A DNA stretch of 64,000 nt from Desulfocapsa sp050291935 (GTDB lineage: Bacteria; Desulfobacterota; Desulfobulbia; Desulfobulbales; Desulfocapsaceae), in the NCBI GenBank assembly GCA_050291935.1, contig JBNKKR010000004.1, positions 1 through 64,000 on the forward strand, given 5' to 3'. How positions within the stretch are numbered: the stretch's first letter is position 1; every line of letters begins with the position of its first letter. Both the position numbers and the translations under genes were made by a program. A model generated the notes under the pieces. The model was not told the origin of the DNA. It was given only the letters and a program-made list of their open reading frames with translations, and did no database searches. Of this stretch, positions 50,715-58,932 are shown in pieces.

Positions 50715-52967
50715 CTATTTGTCTTTGTAAGTATCTATGTCAATTTCATCTTTTTGATAATAATCGTAATAGCCATAGTAGCCTGAAGTTGCTCTACCTT
50801 GTTGCTTAATACCATTAACCACAACACCAAGAATGTTTGCGTGAATTTCACGAAATTTTCTTAGTCCGGAATCTATGGACTCGTAAGTCGTGAAACCACT
50901 ACGAACGACAAGGAGGGTTCCGTCTACTAATTTGCTAAGTGTAAGACTATCTGTTACTCGCTGCACAGGTGGAGAGTCAAGGAGCACATAGTCAAAACGT
51001 TTTGCCATCTCATTGACAAGGGTTTTCATCCTTTCAGAGTTGAGTAGTTCCGCAGGGTTAGGAGGAATGGTGCCCGCAGTAATAAGATAGACTCCATTTT
51101 CTTTTATCGTTTTGACAAGTTCTTTCGTCCTGCCCCCGGTGAGATAGTTGCTCAAACCGCTGGTATTAGGAATAGCTGCAACACGATGCATACGTGGGCG
51201 CCGCATATCACAACCGATAATCAGTACCTTTTTTCCATTTTGCGCTAGAATATGAGCAAGATTGCTGGTTGTTGTTGTCTTGCCCTCTTTAGGTGAAAGG
51301 CTGGTTATCAAAAGTGTGCGTGGTGGATTATCTGGAGTGGAGAGTAAAAGTCCGGATTGGATTAGACGATAACTTTCCGCCATGGGTGAGAGTAAGTTAG
51401 CTGGAAGCCAAGTGTCAAGATGTTCACCTTCTTGTCCTTTAAATTCACCGACAGATCCAAGTACAGTAAGCCCAAATTTTTGTTCAAGTTCTTTGCCATC
51501 TTTGACGCTGTTATCAAGATATTCAATAAAAAAAGCGAGTCCAATACCTCCAAAGAGCCCTAAAATAAGCCCAAGCAATAGATTACGTTTTTTCTGTGGT
51601 TTTGAAGGAGCGCCTGGTAAAGAAGCCTTCTTTACTACCCAGATATTTATATCATGGGATTGTTCTGTGACAGAGGCCTTTTTTATGCTTGCAGAAAGTG
51701 CATCGTAGAGGACACGAGAAGTATCGACCTCTCTTTTCATTATCGAGTATTGAGTGAAACGTTCATTCACATTCAGCATTTCTTTTTTGGTTTTTGCAAG
51801 AAGCTGAGTGAGGTTTTGTTCCTTTGATTTGGTGAGTTCGTATGAGTTGCGAGTGGCTTCAATAATTCTGTTTACTTCGAATTTTTTTTCCTTTAAGAGT
51901 AAAGCGCGCTCAGCCTTGGCATTGATCATCACAGGGTGTTTGGGCCCATATTTTTTCGAGAGATCCTTTATTTTTTGTTCAACCTGATAGAGTTTTTCCC
52001 GGAGTCCTTGCAAGACCTTATTGTCTGCAAAAAGGGGAATCATTTCAACATTATCGTAATTTTCACCCAGTCTTTTTATCTGTGTGTATAGTGCTTCGTA
52101 ATCCTTGAGTTCGGTTTGGGCTCTGGAGAGTTGGGAGCTGAATTCTGCAAGTTGTTGCGGATAAATGGCCAGTTTATTTTCAACCGTTACCAGGTCATTT
52201 TCACGAACATATTTTTGTAGCGCAATTTCAGATCCTTCCAGTTTCTTTCGTTCTTCATTTGCTTTTGCCGTCATCCATTGGAGGGAATAGTTACTGTTAG
52301 AGAGCTTGATTTCTAAAATTTCATCTATATAGGCCTGGACGATGGCATTGGCAATAAGTTTTGCCATGGCTGGATTTTTGTTACTGTAAGCGATATGGAC
52401 CGTCTTGGTATTAGCCACAGGTTTTATGGTGAGTGCGCCCTTAATCTTATTGGCTATGATATCCGCATCTGATAGTGGCTCTGCTGCTGTACTTAATAGG
52501 TCTTCAGTATCAGAAATGTTATTTGTTCCACTATTGTTATCAGAATTAATTAAGCCTGCAAAAAAGTCTTTTATGGACCCTCGAAGACCGGTGAAAAATG
52601 TGAAAAGCCCATCTTTTTTTTCTGCAAAAAAATAACGTCTATATTTGGTATCAAGGTCTAAGGCTTTAACCACATTGTGTGCAACATTTGCAGAACGGAT
52701 AAGTTCAAATTGAGTGGTGAGAAAATCTGGATCCCATCTGTAATACGAGCGCCCATCAATCCCTCCAGATTCATTTCGCTCTATCAAGACTTGTGATGAA
52801 GCGGTGTAATACGGTGTTGCGGTGTAGGTTGCTATCAGAACGGTAAAAAAGGTTATGGCGAGAAAGGTGAAAACGGTGGTTTTTCGTTTAACAATGACCT
52901 GCCAATAATCACGGAGGTGAATTTCTTCCTCCTGTAGGTCGTGTGCATATAAATCGTTACGTGTCAT
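50715..52967 (-). CDS. wzc: polysaccharide co-polymerase / BY-type tyrosine kinase
   Basis: 750 aa from ATG 52967 (MTRNDLYAHDL); one base after the wza stop. N-terminal Wzz-type chain-length domain with TM near residues 30-50 (VFTFLAITFFTVLIATYTATPYY), a large coiled-coil periplasmic domain with GNVR-like segment, TM2 (NLLLGLILGLFGGIGLAFFIEYLDNSV), then a cytoplasmic BY-kinase: Walker A LSPKEGKTTTTSNLAHILA, Walker A' VLIIGCDMRRPRMH, Walker B FDYVLLDSPP. Tyr-rich tail (YYGYYDYYQKDE) for autophosphorylation. Controls chain length. Confidence 0.94.
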   Translation of the reverse strand: MTRNDLYAHDLQEEEIHLRDYWQVIVKRKTTVFTFLAITFFTVLIATYTATPYYTASSQVLIERNESGGIDGRSYYRWDPDFLTTQFELIRSANVAHNVVKALDLDTKYRRYFFAEKKDGLFTFFTGLRGSIKDFFAGLINSDNNSGTNNISDTEDLLSTAAEPLSDADIIANKIKGALTIKPVANTKTVHIAYSNKNPAMAKLIANAIVQAYIDEILEIKLSNSNYSLQWMTAKANEERKKLEGSEIALQKYVRENDLVTVENKLAIYPQQLAEFSSQLSRAQTELKDYEALYTQIKRLGENYDNVEMIPLFADNKVLQGLREKLYQVEQKIKDLSKKYGPKHPVMINAKAERALLLKEKKFEVNRIIEATRNSYELTKSKEQNLTQLLAKTKKEMLNVNERFTQYSIMKREVDTSRVLYDALSASIKKASVTEQSHDINIWVVKKASLPGAPSKPQKKRNLLLGLILGLFGGIGLAFFIEYLDNSVKDGKELEQKFGLTVLGSVGEFKGQEGEHLDTWLPANLLSPMAESYRLIQSGLLLSTPDNPPRTLLITSLSPKEGKTTTTSNLAHILAQNGKKVLIIGCDMRRPRMHRVAAIPNTSGLSNYLTGGRTKELVKTIKENGVYLITAGTIPPNPAELLNSERMKTLVNEMAKRFDYVLLDSPPVQRVTDSLTLSKLVDGTLLVVRSGFTTYESIDSGLRKFREIHANILGVVVNGIKQQGRATSGYYGYYDYYQKDEIDIDTYKDK

Positions 52968-52968
52968 A

Positions 52969-53769
52969 TTAGAAAAAGCTCTCAGGAACAACTATAATAT
53001 CATTGGCCTGTAATGGTGTATGTAGATCAACATCTTTGTAAATAGTTTTTTCCCCATCGACCAATCGTACAATACGGACGCCGGATTTCGAAGCCTTTCC
53101 CGTAAAGCCTCCTGAACGTGCTATAAGTTTTAATACAGTGCTCTCCTTATCGCAGGAATATGCATCAGGGTTTTTTACCTCGCCGGTAACATAGCACATG
53201 CCACCTTTAGCTATATAAATGGTGTCGCCATCATTAATAAGTACATTGTGACTAAGATCTCCACCTTCAACCAAGGATTTAATATCTACTACTATAACTT
53301 CCTGCTTTTTCCCTTTTGCACGTTTAATGGTTGCAACATCGCCTGCTGCTTCCTTTAAGCCGCCTGCACTTGAGATTGCCTCAAGAAATGTGGTTGATCC
53401 TCTAATTTCCACAATGCCAGGTCTATAGACTTGGCCAAGAATTACCGCTTTTTTACTGCGATAATCTTCTATAAAAATATTGACTTGGGGGTTGACAAGG
53501 TATCCATCGGCTAAAAGTCTGGTCAGTTTTTCCGTTACTTCTGATACTTTAAGACCTGTTACTTCAACCTGGCCAATAAGAGGCATAACGATGGTTCCAC
53601 CGTCGGTCACCCGGACAGTTGTTTGTAAATCCGGATTGTCGTACACATCAATTTTTAAAACGTCACCAGTGCCAACATAATATTCATCGCTATGACAAAC
53701 GAAGGGCAAGAAGAGAAAAGAAAAAAAGAGAGCAACAAACAAGGAATGTGAAAAACGTACAGCAGACAT
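52969..53769 (-). CDS. wza: polysaccharide export protein (Wza-like)
   Basis: 266 aa. Signal peptide MSAVRFSHSLFVALFFSFLFLPFVCHS; then the Poly_export domain YYVGTGDVLKIDVYDNPDLQTTVRVTDGGTIVMPLIGQVEVTGLKVSEV and two SLBB-like parts (AVILGQVYRPGIVEIRGSTTFLEAISSAGGLKEAAGD; MCYVTGEVKNPDAYSCDKESTVLKLIARSGGFTGKA). No lipobox Cys is obvious in the signal peptide. Outer-membrane pore of the export system. Next gene, wzc, begins one base later. Two hairpins precede it in the 157-bp gap to the barrel gene. Confidence 0.93.
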   Translation of the reverse strand: MSAVRFSHSLFVALFFSFLFLPFVCHSDEYYVGTGDVLKIDVYDNPDLQTTVRVTDGGTIVMPLIGQVEVTGLKVSEVTEKLTRLLADGYLVNPQVNIFIEDYRSKKAVILGQVYRPGIVEIRGSTTFLEAISSAGGLKEAAGDVATIKRAKGKKQEVIVVDIKSLVEGGDLSHNVLINDGDTIYIAKGGMCYVTGEVKNPDAYSCDKESTVLKLIARSGGFTGKASKSGVRIVRLVDGEKTIYKDVDLHTPLQANDIIVVPESFF

Positions 53770-53825
53770 GAGCAGATATTTCCTTTTAGTAGCCTGGGCA
53801 GTAAAAAAAGTAACTTGCCGAACAA

Positions 53826-53900
53826 ATTATCGGAAGAGAGCAACAAACCGATAATAGTACCCTATCAGACTTTTTTTATAATATTAAAGAAAAAAGTCTG
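53826..53900. promoter_or_regulatory. two intercistronic inverted repeats before the export genes
   Basis: In the 157-bp gap between the barrel gene (stop 53927) and wza (start 53769), reading the minus strand: CAGACTTTTTT / AAAAAAGTCTG (53866-53900; 11-bp arms) and ATTATCGG / CCGATAAT (53826-53855; 8-bp arms, 14-nt loop). They could attenuate or process the transcript and set different levels for the barrel and the Wza-Wzc-Wzy export genes. No T-run follows directly. Confidence 0.5.
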
Positions 53901-53926
53901 TAGGTTACCAAAAAAATATCAGCTGT

Positions 53927-55327
53927 TTAAAGAGCGCCGTTTAAAGATATGGAAAAGATGTTGGTTGTGTAGTTGTAAAAGTCGTCTGTGGAGTCCCTCA
54001 TATCATAGGTATAACCAAGTTCTGCCATAAGCCAGTCTTTCATGATGTATTGAAGGGCAGGTCGAAAAACAAACCGGTCATCTTCGCGGCTGTTGTCGAC
54101 AGTTTCAACATAGGAATAGTCGGCGTTTTCATATCGAAAATCACACATTCCAATAAAATCCTCAAAAAATTCCTGCTCATAATGAACATTTCCTGCAAGT
54201 ACCTGCTTGTCGATGGCATCCCAGGAATCTGTCTCTTCAATGCTATTGTTAACGGAGACGATCAGCTTGGTTTTTTCTGAGAAGTAGTAGTCTAGAGCAG
54301 CCTCCATGGCCCAGGAATCATTTGAAGCATCTTCAGAGCTTGCCACAAGATTATTCATTACCTGATACTTGAAATCTCGCTGTTGATAACCTAATTTAAA
54401 ACGAAGAGCAGTTTTATCCGTGGTAATCCATTCAATACCACCCATCAGAAAGTTATGCTCAGAATCACCCAAGTCATCTTCGTCATAAGCCACGTCGACA
54501 TAACGATATTCAACCAAAAAGGAAGTTTTTAGGCTGAACTTGTAATATCCATAGAGTGAAACTGCATTATCAACTCGGTTGAGCCAACTATCCTCATCTT
54601 CATCGTAATTAAGAAGAAAATTGGAAAACTCAACTTTGGCTCGCAACTTCTCAGTAAATTCCCAATCCGCGTCTGCAACAGCGAGGTTTGAATGATAACG
54701 TCTATTTTCTTCTGCAGCATCGTTCTCGATATCAAATCGATCTTGATTTCTGTTGTAGCTGTCAACAATTTGGAAAGACAACCCAGTTCGAAAATTCAAT
54801 TTGAACAATCCCTCTAGGCGGGCATCAAAATCGTTGAGATCTGAATCACTTGAATACATCTTATAGGCAATCCCGCCTAAGAGGTAAATATTCATTCTAT
54901 CAAAGGTGGTGAAATCATCTAAGGCGCTTTGCAGACCACCAGCCGAAGTATTGTTGGGGGCAATGGCGAGAGGAATCTGCTTTCTACTTGGTAGAGCCAG
55001 CCATATGCCAGGGCTGATGGTGGTAAGAAAGTTTTCGGTCTCATCAGTATCAACATTATAGAGATTGTCTGTCCATTCTCCTGCAATGGAAATATAAGGG
55101 TGAAAATAGCCACCTCCCTCAGTTCCAAATAAATCGCCTTCATCATAAGTATCATCTTCTGGGAGAAGGGAAGGCACACCTTCTTCTGTTTGTCCCATGG
55201 GCATGTCGGGACTTGATTCAACCACATCTAATCCCTGGACAACCAGATCTTGAGCTTGTCCAAAATCAGCTAAAAAAAATACACTTACGAGGAGGACGGA
55301 GGATGCAACTCTTTGAAAGAACTTCAT
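53927..55327 (-). CDS. outer-membrane beta-barrel protein of the exopolysaccharide locus
   Basis: 466 aa. N-terminal signal peptide (MKFFQRVASSVLLVSVFFLADFGQAQ), a short acidic linker, then alternating polar/hydrophobic strands with aromatic girdle ends (YISIAGEWTDNLYNV, FKLNFRTGLSFQIVDSYNRNQDRF, SLKTSFLVEYRYVDVAYDEDD, LMGGIEWITTDKTALRFKLGYQQRDFKY, WLMAELGYTYDMRDSTDDFYNYTTNIFSISLNGAL with a terminal strand). This is a BBP2-like barrel as found beside Wza/Wzc in exopolysaccharide loci, possibly a secretion pore or a surface anchor. Function not established. Confidence 0.75.
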   Translation of the reverse strand: MKFFQRVASSVLLVSVFFLADFGQAQDLVVQGLDVVESSPDMPMGQTEEGVPSLLPEDDTYDEGDLFGTEGGGYFHPYISIAGEWTDNLYNVDTDETENFLTTISPGIWLALPSRKQIPLAIAPNNTSAGGLQSALDDFTTFDRMNIYLLGGIAYKMYSSDSDLNDFDARLEGLFKLNFRTGLSFQIVDSYNRNQDRFDIENDAAEENRRYHSNLAVADADWEFTEKLRAKVEFSNFLLNYDEDEDSWLNRVDNAVSLYGYYKFSLKTSFLVEYRYVDVAYDEDDLGDSEHNFLMGGIEWITTDKTALRFKLGYQQRDFKYQVMNNLVASSEDASNDSWAMEAALDYYFSEKTKLIVSVNNSIEETDSWDAIDKQVLAGNVHYEQEFFEDFIGMCDFRYENADYSYVETVDNSREDDRFVFRPALQYIMKDWLMAELGYTYDMRDSTDDFYNYTTNIFSISLNGAL

Positions 55328-55364
55328 AAGCTTATGGGATGGTAGAATGAAACAACGAAACTAA

Positions 55365-55390
55365 CCGTGTACTGTGGCCACAGTACACGG
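55365..55390. repeat. 26-bp perfect palindrome between secreted protein and barrel genes
   Basis: Half-site CCGTGTACTGTGG (55365-55377) is followed at once by its exact reverse complement (55378-55390), no spacer. It lies 37 bp upstream of the barrel start and 12 bp downstream of the secreted-protein stop. As DNA it could be an operator; as RNA a 13-bp stem with no proper loop is less natural. There is no T-run after it. Confidence 0.7.
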
Positions 55391-55402
55391 TCAGGGAAAA
55401 TT

Positions 55403-55837
55403 TTAATTAAAGGTTGATGGGCTGGCAGTCCTTACGTTCGTGGCAGGAGCTGGAATCCCAGCAAACCTTACTCCTTGTGCTACTGGAGTATATGCCTGGG
55501 AATCAGCAACTGCATCCCCACATTCTGCAACACTTTTATCAAATGCTGCCAACAAAATTAATTCCGATATTCCAGCCTGATCCGCCGCTACCTTAATATC
55601 ATCACCGGCCGCACCTGCACAATACAACGCCTTTAAAACATTCTGCGGGTTAAGACCTTCTATCTCAATGGCTCTGTTGACAATGTCCGTTGGGGTCTTC
55701 CCAATCTCAAGTGCTTTGTCAACGGCGACCTCTATACCTTGGTTCTCAAGATTTACATCAAAATCTTCAATCCAATCAGCATAAGCGGTAGACACTAGCA
55801 ACAAGCTGGAACATATGAGTATAATTAGTCGTTTCAT
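55403..55837 (-). CDS. small secreted protein of unknown function
   Basis: 144 aa. Signal peptide MKRLIILICSSLLLVSTAYA. The mature part has two similar helical sections (ALEIGKTPTDIVNRAIEIEGLNPQNVLKALYCAGAAGDDIKVAADQAGISELILLAAF) with two cysteines (CAGAAGD, VAECG) that could form a disulfide, and a Pro/Ala/Thr-rich C-terminal tail (YTPVAQGVRFAGIPAPATN). No family recognised. It precedes the barrel gene on the same strand, so it probably belongs to the exopolysaccharide locus. The 238-bp gap upstream (55838-56075) has no gene. Confidence 0.6.
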   Translation of the reverse strand: MKRLIILICSSLLLVSTAYADWIEDFDVNLENQGIEVAVDKALEIGKTPTDIVNRAIEIEGLNPQNVLKALYCAGAAGDDIKVAADQAGISELILLAAFDKSVAECGDAVADSQAYTPVAQGVRFAGIPAPATNVRTASPSTFN

Positions 55838-56075
55838 GACTTTCTCCTGGGAAGGAATATTATCTAACTTTGGTTTCCAATCCCATTGTAAACCATACCC
55901 TGCTTTGCGGCAATAGTTAAAATGCTTATTTTTGCGCTATATGTCGATATTTCCATTGAAAATAGTCAAAATGACTAGAGGAGCGCGCAAAAATATTGAA
56001 AACAAAACCCTGCTTACCATGCTTAACCTAATAAAACAACAATATTTTGTCTGTTTTTGATTATTATTTACTGAA

Positions 56076-57527
56076 TTAGTCTGTGAAAGAATTTAATAAA
56101 TTTTTGATATAGTTTTTTTGTTGTTCGTTTTCAAAAATAAATTTATAGCCGTGAATTTTTTTTCCATCGGATTCTGAAATCCACATGTGTTCTGCAGAAA
56201 ATATTTCCTCTGGTGAGATAGTGTTAGCAACGTTAGTCTCATTTATAGAAAAAGTTATTTTTGATCCAAGGGCTGTTATCTCAGGGATTTTAGCCATAAA
56301 GCCTTCACAGGATAAATTTAGTATTGTCCCTGCAAACAGTTGGGCATTGTTCTCGTCATGCCCTTGGATAGGAATTGTAACACTATTTCTCGGTAGTTTG
56401 CGAAATAGTCTGATCCAGTCAAGAAGGTTGAATACCATTTGCAGAATGTTGACTGGTAATTTGCAACTACTGCGTTTACGTTTAAAACGCAAGGAACAGC
56501 GTATATAGAGAGGAATATAGAATGAGAGCGTAAAATAGCCTAAAAAGTATATAACGAATATTAAAAACAATAGCCAACCAGTAAGGTGATAGATTGGCTC
56601 AAGCAAACTTAGCATTCCAAGAAATGTACTCAATACAATAATCGATTTTGTGGTAGTTTTAGTTCCAAAGCCAAAACGTAAAAAAATATGGTGCAGGTGG
56701 TGTTTGTCTGCAGTAAAAGGACTGCCACCGTGAAGTACCCTTTTCCCCATAATTGTTAATGTGTCGACGATGGGAACTGCAAGTATTAATAGTGGGGTAA
56801 TGGGGCGGATTAGTGGGCTTTCTCCCTGGCTCATAGCGATGGACATAAACGCAAGGGTAAATCCGAGGCAAAGGCTTCCTGCATCTCCCATAAAAAGGCG
56901 TGCTGGATGCCAGTTAAATCGTAAAAAACCCAGGACAGCACCAGCAAAGGAGAGGTTTAAAAGCATAAAGGTTTCATTTCCTGCAAGGTATGCATGTGTT
57001 GCAAAAAGCATAAAGGCTATAAAGGAAATGCCACCTGCAAGTCCATCAATGCCATCTATTAAATTGATTGCATTAATCACTCCGCAGACACAAAAGACAG
57101 TAGTAATCCATGAGAGCCAGACCCAGGGAACCACAATATTTCCTAACCCCAGCAAATTGCCAAAAGAGCTCAAAGTTACCTTGCTGAAATAAATGAGCAA
57201 AATACAGGCAGCAAATTGGGCAAGAAATTTTTGGCGATGACCCATTTCTTTAAAGTCATCAAGAAATCCTATAAGCAGCAATAATGATAAACCAGAAAAA
57301 AAACCTCTTAACCCACTAAGAGGAACAAAGAGTAGGGAGGCAAAAGTTGCTGCAATCATCATCCCGATTCCACCAACTAAAGGTTTGGGGACGGTATGTA
57401 CCTTGCGCTGGTTGGGTTGGTCTAGTAAGCCAATATTTTTGGCTATAATAGCAAGTTTTGGGAGAACGAAAAGTGCTCCAAAAAGTGCAATTAAAAATAC
57501 TAGTATGGTTTTCAAATTGGTATGCAT
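56076..57527 (-). CDS. WecA/MraY-type polyprenyl-phosphate sugar transferase fused to a PilZ-like domain
   Basis: 483 aa. Ten or so TM segments in residues 1-345, with KPLVGGIGM, LIGFLDDFKEMG (Mg-binding Asp-Asp), INLIDGIDGLAGG at 154-166, and HPARLFMGDAGSLCLGF. It loads the first sugar phosphate on undecaprenyl phosphate. The C-terminal segment (about 370-483) has RKLPR at 376-380 and NLSCEG at 404-409, matching PilZ RxxxR and (D/N)xSxxG. This fusion is unusual and suggests that c-di-GMP acts on chain initiation. The 246 bp upstream hold two dyads. Confidence 0.85.
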   Translation of the reverse strand: MHTNLKTILVFLIALFGALFVLPKLAIIAKNIGLLDQPNQRKVHTVPKPLVGGIGMMIAATFASLLFVPLSGLRGFFSGLSLLLLIGFLDDFKEMGHRQKFLAQFAACILLIYFSKVTLSSFGNLLGLGNIVVPWVWLSWITTVFCVCGVINAINLIDGIDGLAGGISFIAFMLFATHAYLAGNETFMLLNLSFAGAVLGFLRFNWHPARLFMGDAGSLCLGFTLAFMSIAMSQGESPLIRPITPLLILAVPIVDTLTIMGKRVLHGGSPFTADKHHLHHIFLRFGFGTKTTTKSIIVLSTFLGMLSLLEPIYHLTGWLLFLIFVIYFLGYFTLSFYIPLYIRCSLRFKRKRSSCKLPVNILQMVFNLLDWIRLFRKLPRNSVTIPIQGHDENNAQLFAGTILNLSCEGFMAKIPEITALGSKITFSINETNVANTISPEEIFSAEHMWISESDGKKIHGYKFIFENEQQKNYIKNLLNSFTD

Positions 57528-57562
57528 ATATACAACATCGAGAGTTTCTAAGAAGAAAATAA

Positions 57563-57579
57563 GTGATATACTATATCAC
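57563..57579. promoter_or_regulatory. 17-bp palindrome upstream of the PilZ-fused transferase
   Basis: GTGATATA-C-TATATCAC, perfect arms around one base, 36 bp upstream of the transferase start. Its position fits an operator; it also includes TATAGT on the minus strand, which could be a -10 element. Confidence 0.45.
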
Positions 57580-57647
57580 CTAGATGCTGCGAATAGTAGT
57601 ATAATTAGTGAAAATTGACTAGTACTCAGAAAATTATCTGGCAAAAT

Positions 57648-57733
57648 GACCTGTCTATTGTGCTAATCGCCAAAGCCGATGGCCACTATCCTTGTCACTC
57701 ATATTGTGAGTGGGCTCGGTCGAATCACAGGTC
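57648..57733. other. 86-bp segment closed by inverted repeat, role unknown
   Basis: GACCTGT (57648-57654) and ACAGGTC (57727-57733) flank an internal CACTCA / TGAGTG hairpin and a short ATCG/CGAT stem. On the minus strand the region could fold as a structured leader of the transferase gene. Short frames also cross it (15 codons MSDKDSGHRLWRLAQ on the minus strand; about 50 codons on the plus strand from a TTG), but neither shows a family. Unassigned; listed as structure only. Confidence 0.3.
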
Positions 57734-57773
57734 TCAAGTCTCTAAGATTGGGAAAGAGCGCCATACGTAAAAT

Positions 57774-58898
57774 TTACGAAATATCAGAAGAGAATTGATT
57801 TTCCTTGAGAAGCCAGCGCACAATTCGTTTTGCACTTTTCCCATCCCATTTTTCCGGGATTTGATTGTTTTTCTGGTTATTTTTCAACGCTTTTTTTGAA
57901 GCTTCAAGGATTTTTTCTCCACTGTTTCCAACAATAGTATTTGTTCCAATTGTACACGTAATAGGTCTTTCCGTATTATGCCGCATGGTTATACAAGGGA
58001 TACCTAAGACAGTAGACTCTTCTTGCAGCCCGCCGCTGTCTGTAAGGATTAGGCTTGCATGCATATTCAAATTAAGAAATTCAAGGTAGCTCATGGGCTC
58101 TGTTACCCAAATTCCCGTAACCTCAGATCCTTCATTAAGGTAACGAGATAGGTTATATTTAGCGATCATTTTTCTGGTTCTGGGATGGATGGGGAAAATG
58201 ATTGGTATGATTTGGCTGATTTCTGCTAAAGTCTGTAAAATTTCTTCTAAAACTGATTTACTATCAACATTTGAAGGGCGATGCATGGTAAGTGTTGCAT
58301 ATCCATTTTTTTCAACTCCTAATTTGTTGAAAACATCAAGTTTTAAAGCCAAATTCTTGTGTTTCAGTAATGTATCAATCATCACATTTCCCACAAAGAA
58401 AATCTTATCCTCCGATATTCCTTCATTTCGGAGATTTTCATTTGCAAAATGGTCAGTGGTGAACAGGTAGTCGCACAGTGCATCGGTACACAATCGGTTG
58501 ATCTCTTCGGGCATTTCCATATCCCTTGAGCGCAGTCCAGCTTCAACATGAGCAACTTTAATCCCAAGTTTTTTGGCGGTAATGGTGCAAGCCATGGTTG
58601 AATTGACGTCACCAACAACAATAACCAGATCAGGCTTTTCTGTAAGACACACTTTCTCAAATAATACCATAATTTTTGCAGTTTGTTCAGCATGGCTCCC
58701 TGAACCCACCCCAAGATCAATATCAGGTTTTGGCATTCCAAGATCATCAAAGAAAGCTTTTGACATTTTCGTGTCATAATGTTGACCAGTATGGACTAAA
58801 AGGTGTTCAATCTGATCAGGGTACTGATTCATTGCATCGATTATTGGGGCCATTTTCATAAAGTTTGGTCGTGCACCGACCACATTGATCACTTTCAC
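57774..58898 (-). CDS. wecB: UDP-N-acetylglucosamine 2-epimerase (non-hydrolysing)
   Basis: 374 aa. UDP-GlcNAc to UDP-ManNAc. Family blocks: VGARPNFMKMAPIIDAM, LVHTGQHYDTKMS, VVGDVNSTMACTITAKKLGIKVAHVEAGLRSRDMEMPEEINR, TMHRPSNVDS, and LTDSGGLQEESTVLGIPCITMRHNTERP. Co-directional with the transferase; gap 246 bp. Makes ManNAc for the polysaccharide, in line with the WecG-type transferase at 60 kb. Confidence 0.96.
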   Translation of the reverse strand: MKVINVVGARPNFMKMAPIIDAMNQYPDQIEHLLVHTGQHYDTKMSKAFFDDLGMPKPDIDLGVGSGSHAEQTAKIMVLFEKVCLTEKPDLVIVVGDVNSTMACTITAKKLGIKVAHVEAGLRSRDMEMPEEINRLCTDALCDYLFTTDHFANENLRNEGISEDKIFFVGNVMIDTLLKHKNLALKLDVFNKLGVEKNGYATLTMHRPSNVDSKSVLEEILQTLAEISQIIPIIFPIHPRTRKMIAKYNLSRYLNEGSEVTGIWVTEPMSYLEFLNLNMHASLILTDSGGLQEESTVLGIPCITMRHNTERPITCTIGTNTIVGNSGEKILEASKKALKNNQKNNQIPEKWDGKSAKRIVRWLLKENQFSSDIS

Positions 58899-58932
58899 TG
58901 GAAAACTCCTGGGTTGTTAGTATTGCGTCCTT

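Noticed and set aside
57690..57733. tRNA T-arm-like GGTCGAATC
   Set aside because: No acceptor, D or anticodon arm surrounds it, and no T-stem complement exists.
57648..57733. GEMM or other c-di-GMP riboswitch upstream of the PilZ-fused gene
   Set aside because: CAAAGCC and GGCC strings occur, but the conserved GEMM tetraloop-receptor and helix order were not found on either strand.
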